Shown here one piece after another: positions 32,008 through 41,079 of a stretch of DNA of 64,000 nucleotides (positions are counted from its first letter, which is position 1; every line of letters starts with the position of its first letter). The stretch lies in assembly GCA_965221555.1 (NCBI GenBank), contig OZ244895.1, positions 1,922,001 to 1,986,000 on the forward strand, written 5' to 3'. Position numbers and translations under genes: made by a program. Origin of the DNA: JAJEAD01 sp965221555 (lineage in GTDB: Bacteria > Pseudomonadota > Gammaproteobacteria > HK1). Below the pieces are notes generated by a model that saw only the letters and a list, made by a program, of their open reading frames with translations, was not told the DNA's origin and searched no databases.

Positions 32008-32946
32008 TTAGGCCGCCTCGCGGCGCAGCGGCTGGCACATGCAGTGCACGCCGCCTCCGGCCCAGGTGTACATCGTCATGTCGGGGTCATAGACGGTGAA
32101 GCCGGCCGCGCGCATCTTGGCGTTGAGGTCGGTGGCGCCGAGGGTCGAGAGCACGCGATCCTGACCGAGCGCGACGACGTTGCACCCGAGCGCCATCGTT
32201 TCCTTGAAGGTGGCGGGCACGATCTCGATGTTGTTCGCCCCCAGCCACTCGACGATGTCCTCCGGCGTGGTATCCAGGCACACTGCGGCGCAGTGCTCGT
32301 TCAGCATGCAGACCATGAGATCGATGTGCACGTAGAACTGGTCGATGGGTGCGTACTTGATCTCCCAGCCCTCTCTTCGGAACCAGTCCGCCACCTGCTC
32401 CGCCGCGACCTGTTCCGAGCGGTGATCGGTGTAGCCCACGAGCGCCGTGCCGTGGCGGATGATGTTGAAGTCGCCGCCTTCGAAGTTACCCGCCGAGACC
32501 ATGTCGTAGACGGGAATGCCATGCTCCAGGTAGAAGCGGAGCACGGCCGCGTACTCGCCGCGACGCCTGGGATTGGCGAGCTGGCAGATCACCGCGCCGT
32601 AGGGCGACATGAAGGAGCTGTCGCGCGCGTAGACCTGGTAGGGCACGTTCTCGTCGACGGGCAGGTAGTGGCAGGTGACGCCGGCCTGCTCGTAGGCGTC
32701 GACCATCTCCCGGTGCTGGCGCATCGCGAGCTGCTTGTCGAAGCGCAGGCCCCGGCGGAGCGTGTCGCGCACCAGGGAGGACCAGGCGGCGTTCTCCAGA
32801 CCCAGCCAGCGGAAGCTCTCCGCCGGACCGAGCAGCACGTCGCGCAGGACGCCGGTTTCGGAGCGCAGGTACCAGTCTTCCATCTCGGGAGTGCCGCCTC
32901 CCTCGACCCGCGCGCGCAAGGGAGCGGGAGTGCCGCTTGTAGTCAT
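32008..32946 (-). CDS. Amidinotransferase/dimethylarginine-hydrolase-fold enzyme
   Basis: 312 residues of the guanidino-modifying enzyme superfamily. The N-terminal strand motif LRDVLLGPAESFRW, YARDSSFMSPYGAVI, NFEGGDF (acidic residues that grip the guanidinium), FYVHIDLMVCML with the catalytic His, and C-terminal GGGVHCMCQPL with the nucleophilic Cys are all present. Candidates are arginine or dimethylarginine deimination, or amidino transfer; the sequence alone does not decide. Start ATG 32946. Downstream it runs into the repeat pair. An agmatinase-family gene lies 4 kb away, so guanidino-compound metabolism is a shared theme. Confidence 0.85.
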   Translation of the reverse strand: MTTSGTPAPLRARVEGGGTPEMEDWYLRSETGVLRDVLLGPAESFRWLGLENAAWSSLVRDTLRRGLRFDKQLAMRQHREMVDAYEQAGVTCHYLPVDENVPYQVYARDSSFMSPYGAVICQLANPRRRGEYAAVLRFYLEHGIPVYDMVSAGNFEGGDFNIIRHGTALVGYTDHRSEQVAAEQVADWFRREGWEIKYAPIDQFYVHIDLMVCMLNEHCAAVCLDTTPEDIVEWLGANNIEIVPATFKETMALGCNVVALGQDRVLSTLGATDLNAKMRAAGFTVYDPDMTMYTWAGGGVHCMCQPLRREAA

Positions 32947-33276
32947 GGGGTGTTCGCAGCCTCTCTTTCTCTCGGCGCTTCGCCCATGCTCCATCTCCCG
33001 GCGCATCGGGACGCTCGGCCGGTTGCACATCGTGACGGGGCGGGGCGAGCCATGGTAGCGCGCAATGCCGGCTCGCGTCTCCCCGAGCCCTCCGATTCCC
33101 CGAGTCAGGCGGCGCCGGCGCGGGTATTCCAACCATCGCGGCGGTTGCCGGTGCCGGAGCACCCACCTCGACCGGCGCGCCGTCGCCGCTTCGGCCCCTC
33201 GCGCCGCGATGGACCCTTCGCACCGATTGGCATAGAGTGGCGCCGCCCCGGTCCACGACGGCGAGAGGGCTTGAGG
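32947..33276. other. Divergent intergenic region
   Basis: 330 bases between the amidinotransferase (minus) and the luciferase-like gene (plus). GC-rich with no gene. It should hold two divergent promoters, but no -35/-10 pair stands out; CATAGAGT at 33230-33237 is the best -10-like string for the plus strand. The string GCCATGGTAGCG at 33050-33061 also occurs in repeat copy 1, but the surrounding bases do not align further. Confidence 0.4.
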
Positions 33277-34437
33277 ATGCGCTTCGACAGCACGCTCTAC
33301 TACCATGTCGGAGAAGCCTACTCGTGGCCCACGCTCTTCGACGAGATGCACGAGACGGTCGGGCTCCTCGACGAGCTCGGCTTCGGTGGGGTGTGGTTGG
33401 CCGAGCACCATTTCGCGTGGGACGGGTGGTACCGCTCGGGGTCGAATCCAATCCTCTTCGGGGCGGACGTGGCGCGTTACAGCGATCGGCTGCGCATTGG
33501 CCAGTGCGGCATCATCCTGCCCGACTGGCACCCCCTGCGGGTGGCGGAGGACATCGCGTTTCTCGATCAGATGACGAAGGGCCGGGTCGACTTCGGCATC
33601 GCGCCGGGAATCAACAGCCGGGCCTGCATGCAGTTCCACCACGCGGCGGACCGGCGCGATCGAGTCCGCAACCAGGCCCTCTTCGAGGAGAACCTGGATG
33701 TCGTGCTCGCCGCCCTCAACCAGGAGACCTTCCGCCATCAGGGCGAGTTCCACCGATTTCCCGCCGCGGGCTGGTACGACAACCCGATGGTGCACGACCC
33801 ACGTTTTCACAGCGAGGAGGGGGAGCTGGTGAGGATGGCGATCGCGCCACGTCCCTACCAGAACCCGATCCCGATTTACCAGATGGCCGAGTCGCCCGCC
33901 TCCATCGAACGTGCCGCCCGGCGCGGCATTCGCACCATGTCGCAGGCGCTTTCCGTGGGGAGGCTGCGCGAGAACTGGGAGCTCTATCGGGGCACCGCGA
34001 GCGAGGTGCAGGGGCGACCCTGTGCGCTCGGCGAGGGGCTGGCGGTCATGCGTCCCGCCTACGTCGCCGAGACCCGCGAGGAGGCCGAAAGCGCGGCGCG
34101 CCAGGGCTTCAATCTGCTCGGGCAGTGGGGGGCGACCGGCCTCTACCGGACCAGACAGGGCATGGTCACGGAAGACGAATGGGAGGAGGGCGACTTCGAT
34201 CTGGATTTCTTCGAGTTCCAGGTGAAGCACGGCCTGCTGCTCGTCGGGACCCCGGACAGCGTGGCGGCGCAGATCGAGCGCCTCCACAACGATCTCCGCT
34301 GCGAACACGTGGCCCTCTTCCTCAACATCCCTCTTCTGTCCTATGAGCAGGTCACGCGCAGCCTGCGCCTGTTCGCAGAGGAGGTCATGCCGAGGTTCGC
34401 CACGGCCAGGGAGTCGCGGATCCCGGCGCTCGCCTGA
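33277..34437 (+). CDS. Luciferase-like (LLM) flavin-dependent monooxygenase
   Basis: 386 residues with the bacterial-luciferase barrel: FGGVWLAEHHFAWDG (conserved His pair), LRIGQCGIILPDWHPLRVAEDIAFLDQMTKGRVDFGIAPG typical of the family, PYQNPIPIYQMAESPASIERAARRG and LLLVGTPDSVAAQIERL near the end. Such enzymes use FMNH2 or F420 and oxygen on diverse substrates. SD GAGAGGGC with the ATG at 33277; longer in-frame extensions overlap the opposite-strand gene and are not coding. A molybdenum-hydroxylase large subunit follows after 41 nt, probably co-transcribed, which suggests joint oxidation of an organic compound. Confidence 0.88.
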   Translation: MRFDSTLYYHVGEAYSWPTLFDEMHETVGLLDELGFGGVWLAEHHFAWDGWYRSGSNPILFGADVARYSDRLRIGQCGIILPDWHPLRVAEDIAFLDQMTKGRVDFGIAPGINSRACMQFHHAADRRDRVRNQALFEENLDVVLAALNQETFRHQGEFHRFPAAGWYDNPMVHDPRFHSEEGELVRMAIAPRPYQNPIPIYQMAESPASIERAARRGIRTMSQALSVGRLRENWELYRGTASEVQGRPCALGEGLAVMRPAYVAETREEAESAARQGFNLLGQWGATGLYRTRQGMVTEDEWEEGDFDLDFFEFQVKHGLLLVGTPDSVAAQIERLHNDLRCEHVALFLNIPLLSYEQVTRSLRLFAEEVMPRFATARESRIPALA

Positions 34438-34478
34438 GAACGGCGAGTTCCACCGTCTTCTCCGGCCGAGGATGCGGG

Positions 34479-36869
34479 GTGCGAAATGAGGCCTTGGCCG
34501 CCGGTGTGGAACCCACGGTGAAGTTTGGCATCGGGCAGCCCGTCCCCCGGGTGGAGGATCGGAGGCTCCTGCGCGGCGAGGGACGCTATACCGACGACAT
34601 CGACCTTCCCGGCCAGGCGCGGGCCTTCGTCGTGCGCTCGCCCTGGGCGCACGCGCGTGTCCTCTCGATCGACACCGTGCGGGCGATTCGCTCGCCCGGG
34701 GTGCTCGGGGTGTTCACCGCGAGCGATCTGGCCGCGGACGGGGTCGGGGGTCTTCCGAACCTGCTCGCCGCTTCGGATCTCACTCGCCCGGACGGCTCAC
34801 CGGTCTACACGCCGCCACGCCCGGCGCTGGCCGAAGGCAAAGTCGCCTTCGTCGGGGATCCGGTCGCGTTCGTGGTGGCGGAGACTGTGCTCCAGGCCAG
34901 GGACGCGGCGGAGCGGGTGGAGGTGGAGTACGAGACCCTGCCGGGCATACCCACGCTCGCCGTGGCCACCGCTCCCGGAGCCCCCGCGCTCTGGGACGAG
35001 TGTGCGGACAACGTGAGCTTCCGGATGCGGGTGGGCGACCACGAGAGGGCCGCACGCGCACTCGCGGGCGCCGCGCGCGTGGTGCGAAGCCGTCTCGAGG
35101 TAAGCCGGGTGTGCCCGAGTCCCATGGAGCCGCGCGCGGCTATCGGTTACTACGATGCCGTCGAGGGCCGCTACGTGCTCCACGAAGGCTCGCAGGCGCC
35201 TCACGCGATCCGCACGAGTCTCGCGCAAGACGTACTCCGGGTGCCGGAGACCCGGGTCCGGGTGGTGAGCCCGGATCTCGGCGGTGGCTTCGGACTGCGC
35301 GCGACGGTGTTTCCGGAGACCGCGCTGGTACTTTGGGCGGCCCGGCGTCTCGGCCGTCCCGTGAAGTGGATCGCAGAGCGGGGCGAGACCTTCCTCACCG
35401 ACGACCAGGCCCGCGACTTGCTCGTGGAAGTCGAGCTGGGTCTCGACGCCGAGGGCGCCTTCCTGGCGCTGCGCATGCGCTGCCTCGCCGCGCTCGGAGC
35501 CTACCTCACCGGCTTTGGAGGCTACCCCGCCTTCATCAACCTCGGCGGTCTCGCGGGGCCCTACCGCACCCCGGTGATTTGCGCCGAGGTCGACGGCGTG
35601 TTCACCACCACCGCGCCAGTGGGTCCCTATCGCGGAGCGGGGCGCCCGGAGGCGGCGGTGTCCGTGGAACACGTCATCGATCTGGCGGCCCGGGAGCTCG
35701 GGATGGACCGCGCCGGGCTCCGGCGGCGCAACATGATCGAGGCACGGGAGATCCCCTACCAGACCGGCCTGCGCTATCGCTACGACTCCGGAGACTTTCC
35801 CGCGGTGCTCGACCGGGCGCTTGCGAGTGCGCGTTTCCCCGAATTCGAGACGCGCCGCGCCCGCTCCCGCGCCGCCGGTCGTCTGCGTGGTCTCGGAATC
35901 GCGTACACCGTCGAACAGTCCGCCGGGGTGAGCGACGAAAGCGCGGAGGTACGCATGGATTCGGACGCTACCGCCACCGTATCGCTCGGCACCCATTCCC
36001 ACGGACAGGGGCACGAAACGGTGTTCCGCCAGGTGGTCGCGGAGCGCCTGGGTCTTCCCTTCGAGCAGATCCGATACGTGCAGGGAGACACCGACCGCGT
36101 GGCCTATGGTGGCGGCACCGCCGGTTCGCGCAGTGCGGTGCTCGGCGGCAATGCGTTGAATCGGGCGCTCGAGCGCATCGTGGAGAAGGGGCGTCGGATC
36201 GCGGCGGATCTCCTGGAGGCCGCCGCCGAGGACATCGAGTTCGAGGAGGGCAGCTTCCGGGTGGGGGGTACCGATCACAAGGTCACGCTGCGCGATGTCG
36301 TCAGGGTCTGCTTCAATCCCCGGCGGCGTCCGGCGGGGGAGGACGCCGGACTCTCGGCGCGGGCGAGCTTCACCCCCACCGCCGCGACCTTTCCCAACGG
36401 CTGCCACCTGTGCGAAGTGGAAGTGGACCCCGAGACCGGCGCGGTGGAGATAGAGAGCTACCACGTGGTCGAAGACGTGGGCACCGTCCTCAACCCCCGC
36501 ATCCTGCGCGCCCAGCTCCAGGGGGGGATCGTGCAGGGCTTCGGACAGATCTTGCGGGAGAAAGTGTTCCTCGACGCCGAGGCCCAGCCGCTCGCCGCCT
36601 CCTTCATGGACTACGCGCTGCCGCGGGCCGATGACGTGCCTTTCTGCGACATCGCACTTCACCCCGTGCCTACTCCCACGAACCCGCTGGGCGTCAAGGG
36701 AGCCGGAGAGGCGGGGACCGTGGGCAGTCTGCCCTGCGTGCTGAGCGCAGTGCGCGACGCGCTCGCATCGGCCGGGGCCGGCACGGTGGATATGCCCCTC
36801 ACGCCGGAGAAGGTGTGGCGCGCGATCGCGGATGCGTCCGGGTGCGGCGGCGAAGGGGCGCGGACGTGA
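34479..36869 (+). CDS. Orphan molybdenum hydroxylase large subunit (CoxL form II/xanthine oxidase family)
   Basis: 796 residues from GTG 34479; a GTG at 34518 before KFGIGQPVPRVEDRRLL is equally likely. Cofactor-binding motifs: GGGFGLRATVFPETALVLWAARRLGRPVKW, GPYRGAGRPEAAV, THSHGQGHETVF, GGTAGSRSAVLGGN and GVKGAGEAGT with the active-site Glu. The loop AYRGAGR-type sequence (here PYRGAGR) places it with form II proteins, not with true CO dehydrogenase (AYxCSFR). Such subunits normally need a [2Fe-2S] and an FAD subunit, neither of which is adjacent. The likely reaction is hydroxylation of an aldehyde or N-heterocycle. Confidence 0.88.
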   Translation: MRNEALAAGVEPTVKFGIGQPVPRVEDRRLLRGEGRYTDDIDLPGQARAFVVRSPWAHARVLSIDTVRAIRSPGVLGVFTASDLAADGVGGLPNLLAASDLTRPDGSPVYTPPRPALAEGKVAFVGDPVAFVVAETVLQARDAAERVEVEYETLPGIPTLAVATAPGAPALWDECADNVSFRMRVGDHERAARALAGAARVVRSRLEVSRVCPSPMEPRAAIGYYDAVEGRYVLHEGSQAPHAIRTSLAQDVLRVPETRVRVVSPDLGGGFGLRATVFPETALVLWAARRLGRPVKWIAERGETFLTDDQARDLLVEVELGLDAEGAFLALRMRCLAALGAYLTGFGGYPAFINLGGLAGPYRTPVICAEVDGVFTTTAPVGPYRGAGRPEAAVSVEHVIDLAARELGMDRAGLRRRNMIEAREIPYQTGLRYRYDSGDFPAVLDRALASARFPEFETRRARSRAAGRLRGLGIAYTVEQSAGVSDESAEVRMDSDATATVSLGTHSHGQGHETVFRQVVAERLGLPFEQIRYVQGDTDRVAYGGGTAGSRSAVLGGNALNRALERIVEKGRRIAADLLEAAAEDIEFEEGSFRVGGTDHKVTLRDVVRVCFNPRRRPAGEDAGLSARASFTPTAATFPNGCHLCEVEVDPETGAVEIESYHVVEDVGTVLNPRILRAQLQGGIVQGFGQILREKVFLDAEAQPLAASFMDYALPRADDVPFCDIALHPVPTPTNPLGVKGAGEAGTVGSLPCVLSAVRDALASAGAGTVDMPLTPEKVWRAIADASGCGGEGART

Positions 36870-37033
36870 ACGCGCGATCCACCCCTTCCTCCGCGCCCCT
36901 TTCGTGGGACCCGGTGCCGGCGTCCTGATCCCGCCGCGACACCTCGCCTGTCAGCGGCTGCGGACGCGGATCGGCATTCCACCCTCCTCGGCGCGAGGGC
37001 GGCGTTTTTCTTGGGGGTGGGGTCAGCCGCCGC

Positions 37034-38011
37034 TCAGAGGGTCCCGCTCTTGCGTACCGACCTTTCGTGAAAGATGAAGCCGATCGCGTTCATCAGAAGC
37101 TGGGCGGCGAGGATCGAGGTGACGCCGGCGGGGTCGTAGGGCGGGGCGACCTCCACCAGGTCCATGCCGATCACGTTGCCCTTCTTCGCGATGCCCTCGA
37201 TGAGCTCCTGCACCTCGTAGTAGAGGAAGCCGCCGTGACTCGGGGTGCCGGTGCCGGGCGCAATGGAGGGGTCGAAGCCGTCGATGTCGATGGTCAGGTA
37301 GTAGTCGATACCGGAGGGAATCCGATCCAGCACCGCCGGCGCCCCGAGCCGCCGGACGTCGCGCACCGAGAGGATGTCCGAACCCGCCCGACGTGCCGCG
37401 TCGTAGTCGAGGCGGTTCGAGGACGACACGTTGCGAATGCCGAGCTGGGTCATGCCGGTGACGTGGTTCTGCTCGGAGGAGCGCCGCAGCGGGTTGCCGT
37501 GGCCGTAGCGCACCCCGTGGCGCTCGTCGACGAAGTCGAGATGGGCGTCGAAGTGCACGATGTGCAGCGGGCCGTGGTCCTCGAAGGCCGCCATCACCGG
37601 GGCGTGCACCGAGTGATCGCCGCCGAGCACCACCGGCATCGCCCCCGCCGCCAGGATACGACGCACCGCCGTCTCGGTGTTGGCATGGCTCTTTTCCATG
37701 TCGGTGTGCACGATGTCGGCATCGCCCACATCGACCATGCGCACTTCCTCCGCCGTCAAGTAGAGGGTGTCGCGCTCGAAGTCGTATGCGCCTCCGTGTC
37801 CGAAGGAGAAGAGTGTCGACGCCTCCCGGATTCCGCGAGGCCCGAAGCGCGCGCCGGAACGCCACTGCGTGCCCATGTCGTTGGGAACGCCGAGCACCGC
37901 GACATCGGCGTCTATCGCATCCCAGTCGGTGCAGATGGGGGACTTGGCGAAAGTGCAATGGCCCACGAAGGGCAGATCCAATCGTCCCCGTTCGTACGAA
38001 AATTCCGTCAT
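37034..38011 (-). CDS. speB: Agmatinase-family ureohydrolase
   Basis: 325 residues with all Mn2+ ligand motifs of the arginase/agmatinase family: VVLGGDHSVHAPV, HIVHFDAHLDFVDE and TIDIDGFDPSIAPGTGTPSHGG, ending GMDLVEVAPPYD. It hydrolyses a guanidino compound to urea and an amine. Agmatine is the default guess, but guanidinobutyrate or guanidinopropionate hydrolases share these motifs. Start ATG 38011 has a GGAGA SD; the frame is open 26 codons further without family similarity. The nearby amidinotransferase-fold gene supports a role in arginine-derived nitrogen use. Confidence 0.87.
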   Translation of the reverse strand: MTEFSYERGRLDLPFVGHCTFAKSPICTDWDAIDADVAVLGVPNDMGTQWRSGARFGPRGIREASTLFSFGHGGAYDFERDTLYLTAEEVRMVDVGDADIVHTDMEKSHANTETAVRRILAAGAMPVVLGGDHSVHAPVMAAFEDHGPLHIVHFDAHLDFVDERHGVRYGHGNPLRRSSEQNHVTGMTQLGIRNVSSSNRLDYDAARRAGSDILSVRDVRRLGAPAVLDRIPSGIDYYLTIDIDGFDPSIAPGTGTPSHGGFLYYEVQELIEGIAKKGNVIGMDLVEVAPPYDPAGVTSILAAQLLMNAIGFIFHERSVRKSGTL

Positions 38012-38239
38012 CGTTGTCTCCGCGGCCGCCCGAGGCGCATTATCGGGCCGGTCCGGAGCCAGGCGCCAGTGGCTTGTTTTCCGGGTCAAGGGCCGTGAAC
38101 GCGCATCGTGCGGTATGGGGTCGTGCCGAATGCGGCGGGCAGTCGCGAGCCGCCGCTTCTCTGTCCGATGTCCCGATCGAGGGCTTTCGATCTAGCGAAA
38201 TCGCGCTTGCGTTTCCACCGCGAATGACCTCACCGAGGC

Positions 38240-38267
38240 TTGACCCGCCACTCCGGTAAGGTAAATT
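38240..38267 (+). promoter_or_regulatory. Putative sigma70 promoter for dksA
   Basis: TTGACC (38240-38245, 5/6), 16-bp spacer, TAAATT (38262-38267, 4/6), about 45 nt before the dksA ATG. The rest of the roughly 300-nt gap between the agmatinase gene (minus) and dksA (38012-38312) contains no gene; the GGAGA SD of the agmatinase gene lies at its left end. Confidence 0.5.
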
Positions 38268-38312
38268 TGCGCGCTTCCTCATTCTGAACCGTTGCGATTC
38301 GGTACGAGAAAA

Positions 38313-38738
38313 ATGTCCGAAAGAGTCAAGCTGCCAAAGGGTTACAAGCCCGCCAAGCGCGAGCGTTACATGAATCCGAAGCAACTGGAGTACTTTCGCC
38401 AGAAGCTGCTTGGCTGGCGCGAGGAACTGCTTGAGGAGTCCCAGCACACCATCGATCAGATGAGAGAGGCCGCGCGCGACGTGAGCGATGACGCCGAGCG
38501 TGCGAGCCGTGAAACGGAGATCAACTTCGAGCTGCGTACCCGCGATCGCTACCGCAAGCTGCTCAACAAGATCGGCGAGGCGCTGAAGCGCATCGACGAG
38601 GAGAGCTACGGGTTTTGCGACGAGACCGGTGAGCCCATCGGCATCGAACGGCTGGAGGCGCGCCCCATCGCGACTTTGTGCCTGGAGGCCCAGGAACGCC
38701 GCGAACGCCTGGAGCACAACTACACGGATCGCCGCTGA
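38313..38738 (+). CDS. dksA: RNA polymerase-binding transcription factor DksA, two-cysteine form
   Basis: Binds the RNA polymerase secondary channel and works with ppGpp in the stringent response. 141 residues (E. coli 151). The coiled-coil tip is preserved with MREAARDVSDDAERASRE (the two Asp). The zinc-finger region reads FCDETGEP...TLCLEA: two of the four Cys are replaced by Thr and Ala, as in DksA2-type and alphaproteobacterial proteins that tolerate zinc loss. ATG 38313 fits the family start. It is convergent with sufE. Confidence 0.94.
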   Translation: MSERVKLPKGYKPAKRERYMNPKQLEYFRQKLLGWREELLEESQHTIDQMREAARDVSDDAERASRETEINFELRTRDRYRKLLNKIGEALKRIDEESYGFCDETGEPIGIERLEARPIATLCLEAQERRERLEHNYTDRR

Positions 38739-38789
38739 AGGTACCGGCGGCGCCTCCAGCGTGGCGCATTCGTGGCGCGCGGCACGGCC

Positions 38790-39218
38790 TCAGACCGCGG
38801 GCGCACCCCGCGCGCAGTCACGGGCGGTGCCCCTGATGCGCTCGACCATGGAAAAGAAGCCGTTGCTGCGACTCGGGCTGAGATGCGAGCCGAGATCGAG
38901 TTCTTCGAACAGAGCCTGGATGTCCACGGAGAGAATCTGGTCCGCAGAGCGGCCGGAGTAGACGGAAAGCAGAATCGCCACCAGGCCCCGCACGATGTGG
39001 GCGTCGCTGTCGGCGCGGAACTCGAGCCGCACCGGATCGCCGTCCCGCACACTGGTCACCATCCAGACGTTGCTCACGCAGCCCTGAACCCGGTTCGCCT
39101 CCGTCTTGTCGCTCTCGTTCAGTCCCTCCAGATCTCGTCCGAGCTCGATGATGTAGCGGTACCGATCCTCCCAGTCGTCGAAGAACGCGAAGGTTTCGAT
39201 GATGTGATCGATTTCCAT
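38790..39218 (-). CDS. sufE: SufE-like cysteine desulfuration protein
   Basis: 142 residues. Accepts persulfide sulfur from a SufS/CsdA-type desulfurase through Cys in VQGCVSNVW. FFDDWEDRYRYIIELGRDL, the EANRVQGC segment, ADSDAHIVRGLVAILLSVYSG and LGSHLSPSRSNGFFSMVERI are all family signatures. The ATG at 39218 matches the conserved IIETFAFFDDWEDRY start; upstream codons are not conserved. No other suf gene is adjacent; the nearest desulfurase-fold protein is the PLP enzyme of TRAP operon 2, which probably has a different role. Confidence 0.93.
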   Translation of the reverse strand: MEIDHIIETFAFFDDWEDRYRYIIELGRDLEGLNESDKTEANRVQGCVSNVWMVTSVRDGDPVRLEFRADSDAHIVRGLVAILLSVYSGRSADQILSVDIQALFEELDLGSHLSPSRSNGFFSMVERIRGTARDCARGAPAV

Positions 39219-39465
39219 CTTCGGAAGGGAATGGGACGCTTCGGTCCTGGTCGCAACAACTCGCCGGGTCAAGCCTGCGGGCGCGTACTTGCCGCCGGCA
39301 TCGGTGGTGGCGGACGCGAATCGGGATTCTCGATGTTGATTACGGTTACGCCTGCGCATCCCGCTTCGCAAACGCCCGCGTCCCTGCCGGCATCCGCGCC
39401 TCTTCGCGGCGCGAATCGGGAGAACATCGCGGGTGGTCTCCGCACCGCCGACATGTAAACGGTCA

Positions 39466-40815
39466 TCACTTGTCGGACGGCGGAGGGTGACAGTCCCAGA
39501 ACGCGATCGGCTCGCCCGCGGGAGCTCCGAGCAGCTCGTCGTCGCGCATCACGACCTGGCCGCGTACGATGGTCGCGCACGGCCAGCCCCGGACCCGCAT
39601 TCCGTCGAAGGGGGTCCACCCGGACCGGCTGCGAATCCACCGGTTCTCGATGGTGCGCTCCGCCCCCAGGTCCACCACCGTGAAGTCCGCGTCGTAGCCG
39701 AGCGCGATGCGGCCCTTGCCCGCGATGTCGTAGATGCGCGCCGCGCCCGCGGACGTCAGATCGACGAAGCGCGCGAGGCTCATGCGTCCCTGATGGACGT
39801 GTTCGAGCAGGAGCGGGACGAGGGTCTGCACGCCGCCCATGCCGCTCGGGCTCCCGGGGTAGGGCGTTGCCTTTTCCTCCCGGGTGTGGGGAGCGTGATC
39901 GGATCCGATCACATCGACCACGCCGCACCGCACCGCCTCCCACAGGCCCTCGCGGTGGCTCGCATCGCGGATCGGCGGATTCATCTGCGCGAGGGCGCCG
40001 AGGCGCTCGTAGCATTCCGGGGCGGCGAGCGTCAGGTGCTGTGGAGTGGTCTCGACCGTGACCAGCCGCCGGTGCTCCGCCAGGAAGCGCATCTCGTCGC
40101 GGGTGGTGACGTGAAGGACGTGCACCGGTCGCGCATGACGCTCGGCGAGCGCCACCAGGCGGCGCGTGGCCCGGAACGCGGTCTCGACATCGCGCCACTG
40201 CGGGTGCATGGCGACCGGGGCTCCACCGTCGACGAGATGGCGTCGCTCGCGCATGCGCGCTTCGTCCTCGGCGTGCACCGCGACCCGGCGCCGGCCGCTT
40301 GCGAGCACCGCCGCAACGCCCTCGTCGTCCGGCACGAGGAGGTCGCCGGTGCTCGACCCCATGAAGACCTTGACCCCGCAACACCCGGGCCGCACTTCGA
40401 GGCTGGCCAGGGCCTTCGCGTTGTCACCGGTGGCGCCGACGAAAAAGGCATGGTCGCACCACATGCGTCCCCGCGCCCGGCGCAGCTTGTCGTTCAGCGC
40501 CTCCACGGTGGCGGTGAGCGGGTTGGTGTTGGGCATCTCGAACACCGCGGTGACTCCGCCCGCCACCGCCGATGCGCTGCCGCTTTCGAGGTCTTCCTTG
40601 TGCTCCGCCCCCGGTTCCCGGAAGTGGACCTGGGTGTCGATGACTCCCGGCAACACGTGCAGGTGCCGGCAGGGCAGGGTGTGAGAGGCGTCGATGCCCC
40701 CGAGATCGCCGATGGCGGCGATGCGCCCGTCGCGCACTCCCACATCGGCCGGGATCTCGCCCGAGGGAGTGAATACGCAGCCGCCGCGCAGAACGAGATC
40801 GTAGGAGTCGCTCAT
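39466..40815 (-). CDS. pyrC: Dihydroorotase, class I type
   Basis: Cyclises carbamoyl-aspartate to dihydroorotate in pyrimidine synthesis. 449 residues (461 from an ATG at 40851, which has a better GAGAG SD). Metal motifs: LPGVIDTQVHFREPG (HxH), VKVFMGSSTG with the Lys normally carboxylated, HAEDE, HVLHVTTRDEM, and GSDHAPHTREEK with the catalytic Asp. GVQTLVPLLLEHVHQGRM and the C-terminal ENRWIRSRSGWTPFDG are typical of the AllB/PyrC class I group, so allantoinase or hydantoinase activity is an alternative. A terminator-like structure lies in its leader. Confidence 0.88.
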   Translation of the reverse strand: MSDSYDLVLRGGCVFTPSGEIPADVGVRDGRIAAIGDLGGIDASHTLPCRHLHVLPGVIDTQVHFREPGAEHKEDLESGSASAVAGGVTAVFEMPNTNPLTATVEALNDKLRRARGRMWCDHAFFVGATGDNAKALASLEVRPGCCGVKVFMGSSTGDLLVPDDEGVAAVLASGRRRVAVHAEDEARMRERRHLVDGGAPVAMHPQWRDVETAFRATRRLVALAERHARPVHVLHVTTRDEMRFLAEHRRLVTVETTPQHLTLAAPECYERLGALAQMNPPIRDASHREGLWEAVRCGVVDVIGSDHAPHTREEKATPYPGSPSGMGGVQTLVPLLLEHVHQGRMSLARFVDLTSAGAARIYDIAGKGRIALGYDADFTVVDLGAERTIENRWIRSRSGWTPFDGMRVRGWPCATIVRGQVVMRDDELLGAPAGEPIAFWDCHPPPSDK

Positions 40816-40925
40816 CCGAAAACCAGATCGGTCCTTGCTCCGCGGAATCATACGCTCTCGCGGCACCGGGACGGGAGGTGCGCGCCCGGGTGCGAGCCGG
40901 CAACAGGATTGCGCGAGATGAAGGC

Positions 40926-40978
40926 CTCCTGCGCACAAAAGGCGCCTCGCGCCCGGGCGTGAGGCGGCAACGCAGGAG
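40926..40978 (-). promoter_or_regulatory. Candidate transcription attenuator in the pyrC leader
   Basis: On the minus strand CTCCTGCG and CGCAGGAG (8 bp, perfect) enclose GCCTCACGCCCGGGCGCGAGGC, a GC-rich hairpin followed by GCC and TTTT, i.e. intrinsic-terminator geometry. It sits 75-125 nt before pyrC, where no upstream gene needs terminating. Only seen as base pairing; no ligand or leader peptide was identified. Confidence 0.4.
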
Positions 40979-41079
40979 ATGGGAACGCCGGCCGCCATGC
41001 GCGCCCCGCGCAAGGCGCAGGCTCATCGCGGTGGCGAAGGGGGCGGGCGGCCGGACCGGCGCCGCTACCGGATCTTCGA

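Noticed and set aside
32044..33276. Upstream extension of the luciferase-like gene on the plus strand
   Set aside because: It lies antisense to the amidinotransferase gene; the family start and SD are at 33277.
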